The translations under genes were made by a program, and so were the position numbers. A stretch of 64,000 nucleotides of DNA from Piezodorus guildinii (lineage: Eukaryota; Arthropoda; Insecta; Hemiptera; Pentatomidae). Shown here piece after piece: positions 21,800 through 32,309 of this stretch; position 1 is the first letter of the stretch, and the number at the start of each line of letters is the position of its first letter. The notes under the pieces are model-generated. The model was not told the DNA's origin, made no database searches, and was given only the letters and a program-made list of their open reading frames with translations. The stretch is from NCBI GenBank assembly GCA_023052935.1, contig CM041294.1, forward strand, positions 151,056,899 to 151,120,898. Reading direction: 5' to 3'.

Positions 21800-22390
21800 A
21801 AATGTTGACATTATAATACCGTAGTCAAACCAGAAGCGTTATATGCATCGGAAACCTTAATTATTGCAAGCAGATCATTAATCAAAGACATAGAGAAACA
21901 AGAAAGGAAAATTTTACGAAACAAATTTGGGCCTAGTTTGTAAAGAGGGATTCTGGAGAAAAAAAATCATCCCAAAATATATATAATCAGTGTGAAAAAA
22001 TCTCTCATACCTTTCGGAAAAGACGGAAACTTTACGGACACATTATCAGAATGGAAAGTGGTAGAATAACTAAATAAATCCTCACCCTAGGCCTCTCATT
22101 AAACCAAGAATAGCTGGCTTCGTGAAATTGAAAAAGATCTCGAGGAAATCAACATCTCGGAAGAAACTGTAGGGAATAGATGAAAATTCAGAACCTTAAT
22201 CAACAATGACCAATTTAAAGATAAAGCCAACACCAGGGCCACTCAAGCTTGGACTGAAGAACGAAGAAAGGAGCCCAGCGAGAGGATGAAGAGATTTTGG
22301 AAGGAAAAGAAGGCCAACGCATCAACTAAGCAGGTTCGTGTTCCTGAGTCGGGCATAACGATGCAATATACATACACACACATACATATA
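21800..22390 (+). mobile_element. RTE-like LINE 3' end, degenerate
   Basis: Broken plus-strand frames read VVKPEALYASETL, IEKQERKILRNKFGP, RRKLYGHIIRMESGRI, EIEKDLEEINISEE and WTEERRKEPSERMKRFWKEK, the order of the ORF2 C-terminus in RTE-type LINEs (YGxETW, ERKILR, GHxxRM). At least two stops and a frameshift are present. It ends in a CATACACACATACATA microsatellite, and RTE elements often end in short tandem repeats. Confidence 0.65.
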
Positions 22391-22395
22391 TATAT

Positions 22396-22806
22396 TGTAA
22401 CCAATTAATTTCGGGAAGAGAACATAGAAAACTTTGTGTTAGGCGCCAGGCTATAAGCCATTTTTATTGGTTAATATATAAAATGAATAAATTAAATTAC
22501 TTATAGTTGATTCCAGGCTTATTATTATAAGTATGATTATAATTCCTATAATAAGAATAGGCGGTATCAACTAAATGATTTCATGTGTGTGTGTATGGCC
22601 ACAGAAAACTATTATTATGAAAAGGTACATAAGAAAAGGTAAAATTAGACAAATTAACGGTACCACACAAAAACTACTAAGAAGTGCACTCTGGGTAAGT
22701 TCGTAAGTCTCTCTCTCTCTGTCTCTTCGAGAATCGCCACACGTAGCGCTTCACTTCTCCCTTCATGACAATCGTATAGAGATTAATTATTTAATGGCTT
22801 ATTGTT

Positions 22807-22809
<3 letters not shown>
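22396..22809. repeat. Probable solo LTR, 414 bp
   Basis: Begins TGTAAC and ends GTTACA (a perfect 6-bp inverted repeat with TG...CA ends), flanked by ATAT on both sides. Because it lies in a TA-rich tract, the 4-bp TSD is weak evidence. It contains AATAAA/TTTATT motifs on both strands, so orientation is undecided. No coding sequence is attached. Confidence 0.5.

Positions 22810-22857
<48 letters not shown>
22810..22857. repeat. (AT)n microsatellite
   Basis: Pure AT dinucleotide run. Confidence 0.95.
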
Positions 22858-22861
<4 letters not shown>

Positions 22862-22864
22862 GTA

Positions 22865-23860
22865 TGACGTGAATCAGCATTAAGTACTGCGCTACTATGA
22901 CGCAGGTTTCTTTTTCATATCTTTCCTTTTGGTCCATCTTGCCTGAGTATTTCACTGAACTTTTTCTTCCTTTCTTCTGCACAGGTCTTCTTGGACGGGA
23001 GATTTTTACTATCAACCACAAATACCACATTTTTAAGGAATTTCTAGTAGTCTGCCCTGTATTTGCACAAATCCTGCCTAAAACCGAAATTCTGTTTCTT
23101 TTTTATTTGTCCAGCGTATCCGTGGTAAAACTTGTTGTCCATAACCTAATTGAAAATGATCCTGTTCAATCTCTCTTCGTCTATCCCTTAAAATGTGTCT
23201 ATAAAGTCTGAGTCTTCTTACCCTAAATTCTTTATTCAAATCAGGGGTTTCACTGTAAATTTCTCTGTTAGGTTTTAATCTGTATCCTTCTGCTGTTGTT
23301 TAGGGTCTAATAATTCTCCCTATTTTCAGCAGTTTCTCTAGTTTAGGAAAAACATATAGTCTCTGTTCAATAATACTGTGTCTGAATTTTATCTTTAGAG
23401 AGGCATTTTTTATTATAAATGCTATTTTTTAATTACTATTTATAATAAAAAATATTTTAAACAGTATTTTCTCCAATAAATTTATCAGACCACTTTGCCA
23501 AGGTATTTAAATCTTTTAATAACATGCATTTTACCGAATTCCGTTTTAACTTATTTCCTACTTAAGTTAGGATATGTGGTAATAAGTTAAGTATTTTAAA
23601 AAGGAGATTTTCAGTAAAGATGTTTCAGGTAAATTATGTGTCTGATCGCCTCCTCTTACAACTCTGCCAATAGGTCAAAGTCATCCACAAAAGCCAGACG
23701 TTTAACCTGGATATTACTCTCATCATGTTTTTATTTTATATCCGGAAGTTTCTTTTTCCCAAAGCTTCATATACCTTTGTAGAGAATAATGTTGAAGAGA
23801 ACAAGTGGAAGTTTATCCTCTTGTCTCACACTGGATTTTATTTGAAACGATTCGCTGGTA
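22865..23860 (-). mobile_element. RTE-like LINE, degenerate
   Basis: Minus-strand translations in broken frames give, in order, GVRQEDKLPLVLFNIILYK (RT motif B region, GVRQGD-like), RLAFVDDFDLLAEL (a YADD-like motif C changed to FVDD), FKYLGKVV, RLYRHILRD and a C-terminus CAEERKKKFSEIL. Order and spacing fit an RTE-clade RT followed by its C-terminus. Many stops and frameshifts make it old. The 104-codon plus-strand frame here is its shadow. Confidence 0.65.
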
Positions 23861-23865
23861 TTTTA

Positions 23866-24200
23866 TCTTTTTTTTTTTTTTTTTATATATATTTAAAGAA
23901 ATTTACAACTGTATTAAATAAATACAACAAGCAAATAGGCTTTATATATGATTAGAACACACGATAGTCCAGAGAAGAAACTACCCATTGGTAGCACTCC
24001 AATGTCTAATTTGTGTTAAGAGGTCTCTTGGCCATCTTCTTTTAAGGCGCCTCGGTGGATTGTCGGGAATAGATATGGAGGAGAGGTCACGGATAAGCGG
24101 GTTTGGGTGGGCAGGGAGTTTGGAATGAATAGAGGTATATCTGCAATGGGCCAAGTCTTCAACTAATGGGATATTTAGGTCTTTATGGATGATTTTATTC
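23866..24200 (-). mobile_element. Jockey LINE (family A), short 3' end
   Basis: A T-run at 23868-23883 (poly-A side), the family 3' UTR (TTTACAACTGTATTAAATAA, CTACCCATTGGTAGCACT), then the ORF2 C-terminus through AATGGGATATTTAGGTC. Flanked by an ATTTTAT-like 7-bp repeat, probably the TSD. Confidence 0.78.
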
Positions 24201-24296
24201 TATTCCTAAACGGCCTTTAAAAAAATTGTTACTATGTTTACTGTCATTTGGTCGTCTCCGTATTGATTTTCATCTTCATTTTCAGCAAGGTAAAAT

Positions 24297-24317
24297 TATA
24301 TATTTATATATACATAC

Positions 24318-24395
<78 letters not shown>
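24297..24395. repeat. (TA)n microsatellite
   Basis: About 100 bp of TA repeats with a few interruptions, adjoining a (GAATA)n tract. Confidence 0.95.
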
Positions 24396-24399
<4 letters not shown>

Positions 24400-25495
24400 A
24401 GAATAGAATAGAATAGAAATTGATTTTTATTCTGGGACTGTGTCCCTTGAGAATAACATATTTGTACAGATTACAATAAACAGTATGTCTGGCCAACAGA
24501 CAAAATGAACATAATTAACTAATGTTTACAATTATGGGTAAATATATACGTAAAATATAAAAATAAATGAATAAAAATTAAAATAAAAAAAAATCTTCAG
24601 AAAATAGTTGTTTGGACAAAATGAAAAATAAATGAGTTTGAATGGATAATAAAAAGAAGAAAAATAACAGTTTACATTATTTTGTTACTTGGTATTTTAA
24701 GAATAACATAAGCTTTGAAATAATAAAGTAACTTAAACTGGACAAGAAATAGTGAAAAATAAACCAATTAAACATAAATAAAAATAATATACTACAATGA
24801 TACAAAACGAAGTCTTCTTTCACATAACAGGCATAATAATCACAATATAAACAATTTAAAAAGAAAATAAAAAAAAAAATGTAAAAAAAAAAAAAAATAA
24901 TAAATAAAACTTCAGATAAAATATTTCGATAAAATAGTTCGATACTTGTGGAAAAAAATAAAAATATTGAATACAATCCTACTAAAAAATTAACATTGTC
25001 AAGCAGCGTCATTTTGGGATGCTAGAAGGTACTGGAAGAGAAGGTGTTTGAATGTGGAGAGGGATCGAGCATGGCGGATGTTTAATGGGAGGGAATTCCA
25101 GAGACTAGTAGAACGGGCCAGAAAGGAGCATTCATATTTTTTTGTTCTGTGGGAAGGGATATAAAGGTTGGACATACGGGATCTAGTCTCTAGTGGATGA
25201 ATTGAGGGTTTGAACTGCAGGAGATTATAGATATAGGAAGGATGTTGGGAGTTGATAGTTTGGTATAGAAAAGATCCAAGGAAGTATTGCCTACGGGTGT
25301 GGGGAAAAAGCCAATTTGATTCGGTATAAAGATGGGATACATGAGACCGCCTCGACGTGCCATAAACGAATCTTAAAGAACTGTTCATGATCTGCTTCAA
25401 CCTCTTCTCTAGCATCATCGAGAGGCCACCATATACCGCACATCCATAATCAAATTGAGGGAAAATTAAAGAGGATACAAGGAGCTTACGGGTGG
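24393..25495 (-). mobile_element. CR1-like LINE (family B), 5'-truncated, (TATTC)n tail
   Basis: Minus strand. Instead of poly-A the 3' end is the pentanucleotide tail (GAATA)n on plus at 24393-24418, preceded by the family terminus TTCTGGGACTGTGTCCCTTGAG, a small palindrome. A long AT-rich 3' UTR and an ORF2 C-terminus follow. A tandem-repeat tail is typical of CR1- and RTE-type elements. Confidence 0.75.
24999..25485 (-). pseudogene. CR1-like ORF2 C-terminal fragment
   Basis: Open frame with residues MLEKRLKQIMNSSLRFVYGT, then SHLYTESNWL, RRQYFLGSFLYQTI, PLETRSRMSNLYIPSHRTKK and SLWNSLPLNIR. The order (RFVYG, RRxYFLG, HRTxxYE, LWNSLP, FKxLL) is typical for the end of CR1/Jockey-superclade ORF2 proteins after the RT thumb. 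RT catalytic motifs are not included. An acidic/hydrophobic start (PQFDYGCAVYGGL) lies just upstream. Confidence 0.75.
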
Positions 25496-25499
25496 ATAT

Positions 25500-25748
25500 A
25501 TATATATATGTAAATTACTATAGAGACCTAATATAGAGAAGATAGAGCGAGGGCGTGGGATCCTGCGGTGGCTGCGGTCGAGGCTCACCATTGCTTCCAC
25601 TTTCTTCTCGACCCGCCCTCACCTCTCTATAGCCATTCACATCTTCTTAGCATTCCTCTAGAACACTTTGCAAGTGTATTTTGTTACATATTCGTAATGT
25701 TTTAAAGATTGAAACTTCTGCTGTGTCATCATTTATAATGAATTACAC
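25500..25748. other. Unclassified, GC-richer part at 25540-25640
   Basis: A short AT run at 25497-25508 followed by a mixed segment without recognised content. Confidence 0.4.
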
Positions 25749-25765
25749 TTTAATAACTTAAATGA
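25749..25765. repeat. 17-bp TSD of FB1 (left copy; right at 26281-26297)
   Basis: TTTAATAACTTAAATGA is identical at both ends. Confidence 0.9.
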
Positions 25766-26280
25766 GAAAGATGGTTGGGGGTGCGGTCATAAATTAGATA
25801 TACACATTTAAAATAAGTGCTATTTTCATTATGTGCCGACGTTTCGGCCAACAATGTGGGCCTTCATCAGGGTTGACTCTGAGACGCTGCCTAAAGGAGT
25901 CTTTTTCTTCTCTAAAATCCTCCTTCCCCCATCTTAAATCTCAATTTAATTTATTCTCCAATCTTCACAAATGTCTAGCTAACAGTTTAGAACAAAGGAT
26001 CTTTCTCTTAAAATGCCGAACGAATGCAGTTTTTCCGAGATTCATAGAATATTCTTTAAATCATATCATAACTTCAAAATCACCTTTTCCAAAATTAGCA
26101 TCATTGGGACTCCTTTAGGCAGCGTCTCAGAGTCAACCCTGATGAAGGCCCACATTTTAGGCCGAAATGTCGGCACATAATTAAAATAGCCCTTATTTTA
26201 ATGTGTGTATCTAATTTATGACCGCACCCCCAACCATCTTTCTCATCTAATTTCTCAACGGTCAACAAAACTCCATCATT
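25766..26280 (+). mobile_element. Foldback retroposon FB1, 515 bp
   Basis: Arms of about 140 bp (25766-25901 and 26108-26246) are inverted copies, for example GAAAGATGGTTGGGGGTGCG against CGCACCCCCAACCATCTTTC. After the right arm comes a one-sided tail with CTCAACGGTCAAC. The unit is flanked by the perfect 17-bp repeat TTTAATAACTTAAATGA. Each arm carries CTGATGA-A-GGCC-loop-GGCC-GAAA, with ACGTC after it in the left arm (read on minus, 25835-25873) and ATGTC in the right arm (26136-26175). The 95-codon frame inside has no known motif. Confidence 0.8.
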
Positions 26281-26304
26281 TTTAATAACTTAAATGATTG
26301 AACG

Positions 26305-26725
26305 TCGTTAATAAAAAAAAAATAAATAAATAAATTCATTATCATCCTGGGACTTATCTCTTTATTATAACATATACATAATGTGCTTTGGAGTCTTAGA
26401 TTAAATTAAATACATATAAATAAGTCAATCATTAATGATATAAAATATATATATCTAAAGGAAAAAAAAAAAAAAATAAAAGCTTATTTACAATTTTATT
26501 GTGACAAGATCATCATTAAATGATTAAATATGTGGGATTTGGAGGTAGAATGAGAGTTAGAGTGTCGGATGGATGGAGGAATAGAATTCCATAGGATTGA
26601 GGATCAAATGAGAAACGATCTGTTTAAATGTTTAGTTCAAGGTGATGCTTAAACCTGAAGGCCTGGAGCGTAATAGTGGAGTGTTGACATTCATAGGAAT
26701 GAATAGTCCAGTAAATGTAAATAGT
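26305..26725 (-). mobile_element. CR1-like LINE (family B), 3' end fragment
   Basis: (AAAT)n tail at 26307-26332, then ATCCTGGGACTTATCTCTTT and GTGCTTTGGAGTCTTAGA, which match the copy at 34100, then decayed ORF2 C-terminus. An A-run interrupts at 26460-26477. Confidence 0.65.
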
Positions 26726-27588
26726 TTGTAATATAGAGAGATATTTTAAAGAAAACCCACACATAATTAACTACATTCTTTTCCCGATAATCCATGGACT
26801 CCCAACTGACTGAAAACTCATCAAATTCATTATCAACATACACGGAAAATATTATCGTCAGATGATATGCCCTTGACTACAATGAAGAGTCTAAAAAGGT
26901 GCTGGATGAAAGATCGCCTTCTTTAACAAAATATTATAAGGACCTGTTCCTGAACTATCCTTCCTCATGCCTTACATGTTATTAGTTTTTTTCCTTTAGA
27001 TCTACTAATACCAAATATATTCCACCGTTATAAGCTCTAATCAGAACCTTTCACTAGTACTACAAATTTGCATTTCTATCTCAGTTAATACTGCCCATAC
27101 CTATAATTTATTATCTTTCATGGTTTTCAGCTATTTGCGCCACATTTAAAACATGATTCATGAGCTGGTATGTAAATGGAAATGTGTTTGTAATTAAGTT
27201 GCATACTAAATGAGACGACCTGGGAGACATTAGGCCGGCCAGACGCCTACTAATATTGTGTCGGATTAAAGAGATAGTGAATAATTTTCTCTACCCATTT
27301 ACAGTTTGTATCCCAGCCTCAGTCCGCGTATTTTATTAATTCCGACTAATTTATTATAATTGTATTTAATTTACATAATTATTTTACAGTATTTAAATAC
27401 ACGCGTCCCTTAGAAATAAAAATTCCTTTCAAATTGCATAAATATATTTCCATATATGGCTTCATTTTTTTGAAATATGTTTTTCATATTTCATATTTGA
27501 TTCAGAATGCCACAACTAATTAGAAAGAGTTTAACAAGAAATTAACGTGGTTTTATTTAAAGACGAAAGTATATTAATCTTTTATTGT
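26726..27588. other. No recognisable feature
   Basis: No gene or repeat recognised; possibly single-copy DNA. Confidence 0.45.
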
Positions 27589-27930
27589 ATTTTTTTTTTT
27601 TTTTTTTTTTTTTGTTTTAGTGATGAATTATATAGATTTATTAAGGCTGGGTCACTTGTGTTGTAGGGGTTAGCATGACAGCCTTCTATGCCAAAGATCA
27701 CGGGTTCAAATCCGGCTGATGGCTCTGAGTTTTTTTGAAGGCTGACTGGCATCAGGTACTCTTCATTGTGTATCCTAATCAATCCTGAATGTTAAAAATT
27801 TAGAACTCTTACTGTAGCATCGTCCATTAAGTCACAGTAGCATGAAACAACGCTACATAAACAAACAATATCACATCTTTAACCATAATATATTACTGGT
27901 ATCAACAAGAGATGGTAATTTATTTAAAAT
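27589..27930 (-). mobile_element. Antisense SINE-B retroposon, copy 1
   Basis: A T-run at 27590-27613 on plus means a poly-A 3' end on the minus strand, preceded by AATAAA (TTTATT near 27637). The body contains a tRNA-like SINE head on the opposite (plus) strand: GTAGGGGTTAGCATGACAGC (A-box-like) and CACGGGTTCAAATCCGGC (B box). The same composite, same ends and poly-A, occurs at 35877, so it moved as a unit. Confidence 0.65.
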
Positions 27931-28300
27931 AATTACAATTAATGACACTTTAGAGGAAGAATTTTTGAAAACTCGACATTTAAACCCAGTCATGCTATTC
28001 CAACCAAGATAAAATCTACACAATATAAAGGCCTGTTTTACTGTCGGTAAAACTTTAATCCGAATGACTTAAACCGTTCTTGATAAAATGTTAATATATT
28101 ATAAAATGTATGGTATGTGGTGGCGTTACGGTATAAGTTGCTATAACATTCCAGGCATATGCCTATCTTGAATGCGGAATTTCAGTTTATTATGATTTTC
28201 CATATTGGTATTATAAATTATGCATAGATGCCCACATGGGCCATTTTAGGAAATCTATATTGCATTACTGGTTTTAAATGCCGGAAGTGAAATGTTTTGC
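27931..28300 (-). mobile_element. HINE fragment, old
   Basis: Decayed match to the HINE middle on the minus strand (GACACTTTAGAGGAAGAA, TAAACCCAGTCATGCTATT, AAATGTATGGTATG). No termini. Confidence 0.5.
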
Positions 28301-29734
28301 GGATTGAAGTAAACCCTTAGAGTTCTGGTCCCTTTTTCTTCACTTTTATTTTCCCTACTTGGCTATTTCTGTTATATTGAGTTTCGGTAGCAGTGGTATT
28401 TCGTATGAAAGCCTGTGTTACGATTTAGTGAATGGCGTTCTTCAAGTTAATACCGATACTACCAAATGTTACTTAAACAAATTCGTTACATGACCCCCGT
28501 CCAAGCCTGCATCACGGACCCATTCCAGAAGGCTGATATATTTTTTTCGGAATTGGTTCTTCACTCATCCTGACTTTAGCATCGTTGCTATGCACCCTAT
28601 TATACTGAAAACCTAGCGAGGGTATCATTACTGCTTATCCGAGTGTCCCACGAACTGCGGAAGTTCCTCCCGGCTAAGTCCGGTAGACCCTCTGGCCAAG
28701 ATTCAGAGCGGCTCTCCAGGCTTGCTAGGATGCGGCATAGGTTTTAACGCCCTTCTCACATATTTTAGTTCACAAAATACTTTTAACAGTGATGTAAAAA
28801 ACTCATTATCCGGAGGTAAACTAGATTGGGTTTCTGAATGGACATTACTTCAGAGGAATCATGGCGCAAGTTGAAAATTATTAAATAACATATTTATGAA
28901 TAGTGATATAAACATTTTGCAAAATTAAACTTCGATGCCCGAGAGCTGTTTAGCGGAGATTCTAAAAGCGAACATACACTGATACCCTCGTTGATCCGAC
29001 AGTCCACAGAGAGACCCGATAGCCATTCATCTCGTTAGCTATCATCGGCTCGACTTACACATCCTTAATTCCAGATCCCATTGAGGGAACGGAAGTGGCC
29101 CATCCATCCTTCCACTGCCTATTGGATTATTAAAAAAGCATTATCGCTGGAAGAGACGTGCAGATTTCCATGGCCAACTTGATTGATGGCGCAGAGACCT
29201 CCTCATTTCCTTAATACCAGCCTCCAGCGATAATTGGGCCTCTGCGGCGCGTTTGTGTACTCTCGTTCCGCGCCCGATTTATCGCTCAGAGAAACACCTT
29301 CATTATGGAGGCAATTGTTGGTATTCAAAATTGCAATAATCTGTTATTATTTTTCACTTTTAAATATCCTTCTTTTTTTTTTTTTAATGTTTTAAATATC
29401 TTATAATTAAAATAAAATTACTTAACTTTTTTACAGTACAATTCTACTCGCGTGTAAAAAATTATTTCATATGTGGTAATTTAATAATATAATAAGAAAT
29501 ATTAGATGACTGAGCTGTTAAACTAAAAAGCTGTTAGGGATACACATATACTCGTACACTATATAAAATAAAGGATTGTAAAAACAAGCTCACACTAAAT
29601 AATATAAAATCACAATTATAAACAATATATTATTATTCGGAGTGAGAAAGAACGTTGCAATGAAATGAATGACGTAGGGTATTATTAGGGACAGCATATC
29701 TATAAAGATAAGTAATTTTCTTCATAAACCTATA
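28301..29734. other. No recognisable feature; GC-richer at 28480-28740 and 28970-29320
   Basis: These two segments are GC-richer than the flanks, match nothing else in the window and show no long ORF. They may be host single-copy DNA, for example conserved non-coding sequence. Confidence 0.35.
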
Positions 29735-30003
29735 ACATCCTGTCCTACAGTACCTTTCAATAACAATCCGCTTGTCTCTGTTGAACAGATCTGATATCTA
29801 GGACTGCACCTTGACGTACGTCTAACTTGGAATCCTCATACAAGACTCAAACGAATAGAAACTGCCCGACATATTCGACTACTTCAACACTTACGGAACA
29901 AACGCTCTAACTTTCCACTGAACTACAAAAGACTCATCTTCATGACTATCACAAGGCCTATATGAATTAACGGAGTAGAGCTTTGGAAATCTAGCAACAA
30001 TAA
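29735..30003 (+). mobile_element. Jockey LINE (family A) internal fragment
   Basis: Reads YLGLHLDVRLTWNPHTRLKR, ETARHIRLLQHLRNKRSNFP, and MTITRPI, a stop, then NGVELWKSSNNKPS, the RT thumb region of Jockey ORF2 with two stops. It passes without a gap into the CR1-like fragment that follows. Confidence 0.7.
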
Positions 30004-30765
30004 GCCATCGAGTTTCATTAGATTCATCTTCGGGGTTCCTAGGCGCTCCAGCGTTTCTGACAGGTATGCCGAGTTGAAGTTGCTCAATCCAGTTTCCCGG
30101 CGAAAGTATTTCTTGGGAGTTTTTCTATTTCGTACTTTCTTGACCTACACATTCAATATACCCTTGTTCATCGGTACATTCGTTTAATACAAGATCCCAG
30201 TCCACTGACCTATATATTCCTTTTCATCAAACATCATCCTTCTCATCGTTCTGGAATTCCATACCTACCTCTATACGCAAAGCACCTTCTTTAACCTCAT
30301 TTAAAAGCAAACTGTTCCTTTATCTTCTCAATCATCCTTCTTCAGATTGATTGTAAACAAAACGCTAGAATAGTGGTCATGTTACATTTAAAATGAGGAT
30401 CATAACAAATATGTAAACAATTTTTTAGATATATATTCATCTTTCTCTTTCTTTCTTCTGGTTTTCTTGATGACCTTATTATACCATAAGAAGCACAACA
30501 GTGATATATCTACAGATACACATTTATGATTATATAATTATAAACATATATGCATTCTAAGTAATCGTATTTATTTATTTAACTTTTTTTTTTTTTTTAA
30601 ATAATAATATATCATAAGGTTGTATTTATTTTATGTTTTTGTTTCTGTGCCAGACACAAGTCACAGTTTTGTACTTTTCCGTTATTCTTAGGGGACTGAA
30701 GATCCCAGAATAAAATTGACTTTCTTTCTTTCTTTCGAATCCTTCCTGTATCCAAACCTCTAGCA
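30004..30765 (+). mobile_element. CR1-like LINE (family B), 3' end
   Basis: Continues in the same frame with SFIRFIFGVPRRSSVSDRYA and ELKLLNPVSRRKYFLGVFLF, matching the copy at 52090. After decayed ORF2 it ends TTCTTAGGGGACTGAAGATC and CCAGAATAAAATTGAC, then a (CTTT)n tail at 30719-30736. A T-run at 30584-30598 may be a separate insertion. Confidence 0.72.
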
Positions 30766-30944
30766 AGTATGTTTGTATCAGATTTCATTGGTATCAACTC
30801 GCACTGTTTTTTACTCTGAATAAATTCGATATAGTATATATTTGAGTGTTTGTACGCTGTTTTGTTGTATAAACTGTACTAAACATGCACATACAACCTC
30901 ACATCCGCTTTTCTAAACTCTAGCGTCAGATCGTGTTGATCATT
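30766..30944. other. No recognisable feature
   Basis: Short spacer. Confidence 0.5.
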
Positions 30945-31115
30945 AGCTACATGTTAGTCTGTGAGCCAAAAATGAAAATGCAACCCATTTTACTATCATT
31001 TTTATCATATTTTATGCAAAGCATCTATCATGGTAATAAAAAAATACACGTCAACCAACTCAAACGGGTAGATTACAAAATGGTGGCCATTCAAAAAGGT
31101 AATATCACACTTTTC
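30945..31115 (+). repeat. Repeat X, copy 1 (unclassified)
   Basis: AGTCTGTGAGCCAAAAATGA, TTTTATGCAAAGCATCTATC, ACGTCAACCAACTCAAACGG and GTGGCCATTCAAAAAGG align with the minus strand of 33600-33840. The frame (HVNQLK, then MVAIQKG) is open in both copies, so this could be part of a coding sequence of an unrecognised element. Confidence 0.55.
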
Positions 31116-31191
31116 TAACATAATTATGGTTACATTCATGGAAACTGCTCATTCTATTAGGATAATTGTTATAACAATTAATACAGAAAAT

Positions 31192-31204
31192 TAAATTACC
31201 TTTA
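31192..31204. repeat. 13-bp TSD of FB2 (left copy; right at 32291-32303)
   Basis: TAAATTACCTTTA is identical at both ends. Confidence 0.88.
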
Positions 31205-32290
31205 CTAGAAGGAATTAGTCCGGGTGGCGGTCATTAAATGAAACAACTGAATAGTTTCAACTATTTTATTGTTTGCCAACGTTTCGACCCCCATTGTGGG
31301 TCATCATCAGGGCTAAAATGCATCTCCTCCACCTACAGCCATATATTAAACTCTCTTAAGTAATACAGCTTCCCATGTCCATCAAACTGTATACTTTTGG
31401 TTTATTTATTGGTTTATTTTTTACTTTTCATGTGTTTGCGCACTTAAAAAATTATTAATGGTTTTACAATTCAATTTATTCCTATTTGTAATTATTTTAC
31501 AATTTTGTATCAACTATATGATCTGTCAATGATTGTTACTTATTATTTTTTCTCATAATATTTTCACTTGGTTAATTTTACTGTCTTAATATATTTACAA
31601 TAATTATCAAAAACGTTGGTTTACTTTTTTTTGTATTATATAGTTTTTACTTCAACAATCTTGTTAAAACATCTTCTAATACCGTTATGATGTTATTAAT
31701 ATTGTAGGTTTATTTGTGAACACTTCCTTTTATGTTAATATTACAATTTTACTCATTGTTGTCAGATCCCGTCTAGAAATGTGGTACGTATTTTCCATTT
31801 TACCCAACCTTTTGTACGTACTTTCGTATCTACCTGCCTATATTCCTTATTACCAAATTGTACCTAGTTTCCACTCGCCTACCCAACGGTACGTATCTCC
31901 ACTGTACTCCATTTTTTAATGTTTTTATTTCATGTAATTTTTTCTTATATATTTGTACATTATCTTTAATCATTATCTGGTCTGTATAGCTCTCATTAGT
32001 ATACCTTTATCATTGTAATTTAATTAATTGATTTCTTTACACATCTAGTTCATTTTATCTTATAATATTGACATTCTTTAGCGCAATAGTTATTTTTTTA
32101 AATAGTATTTTTAATCTTATTTTAAATGTATACTTTTTGTAACTTTTTAGCCCTGATGATGACCCACAATGGGGGTCGAAACGTTGGCAAACAATAAAAT
32201 AGTTGAAACTATTCAGTTGTTTCATTTAATGACCGCCGCCGGACTAATTCCTTCCAGTAATTCTCAACGGTCAACTAATTATATCCACAA
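31205..32290 (+). mobile_element. Foldback retroposon FB2, 1086 bp
   Basis: Arms of about 115 bp, CTAGAAGGAATTAGTCCGGG on the left and CCGGACTAATTCCTTCCAG on the right, enclose about 830 bp of AT-rich sequence without a gene. A one-sided tail, TAATTCTCAACGGTCAACTA and TTATATCCACAA, follows the right arm. It is flanked by the perfect 13-bp repeat TAAATTACCTTTA. Both arms carry GCC-CTGATGA-T-GACCC-loop-GGGTC-GAAA-CGTT-GGC (31275-31313 on minus; 32150-32187 on plus). Confidence 0.85.
32150..32187 (+). ncRNA. Hammerhead-ribozyme-like motif (right arm of FB2)
   Basis: Layout on plus: GCC, CTGATGA, one extra T, GACCC, loop ACAATGG, GGGTC, GAAA, CGTT, GGC. This corresponds to helix I (GCC/GGC, 3 bp), the conserved CUGAUGA box, helix II (5 bp), the GAAA box, a short palindromic ACGT in the place of helix III and a U at the cleavage position. 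The extra base after CUGAUGA departs from the standard core. A helix III of two ACGT strands would need two molecules or two tandem motifs. Confidence 0.45.
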
Positions 32291-32309
32291 TAAATTACCT
32301 TTAATTTCA

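Noticed and set aside
22897..23211. 104-codon plus-strand ORF
   Set aside because: The opposite strand carries degenerate RTE RT text in the right motif order; this frame is its complement.
983..24395. CRISPR-like or centromeric arrays at the TA tracts
   Set aside because: They are simple dinucleotide microsatellites without spacers or higher-order units.
27640..27720. A functional tRNA gene in the SINE-B head
   Set aside because: It recurs with the same body at several sites and the acceptor stem does not pair well.
25766..32290. FB1 and FB2 as classical DNA foldback or MITE elements
   Set aside because: The 13-17-bp perfect flanking repeats and one-sided tails do not fit the short fixed TSDs and symmetrical ends of cut-and-paste elements.
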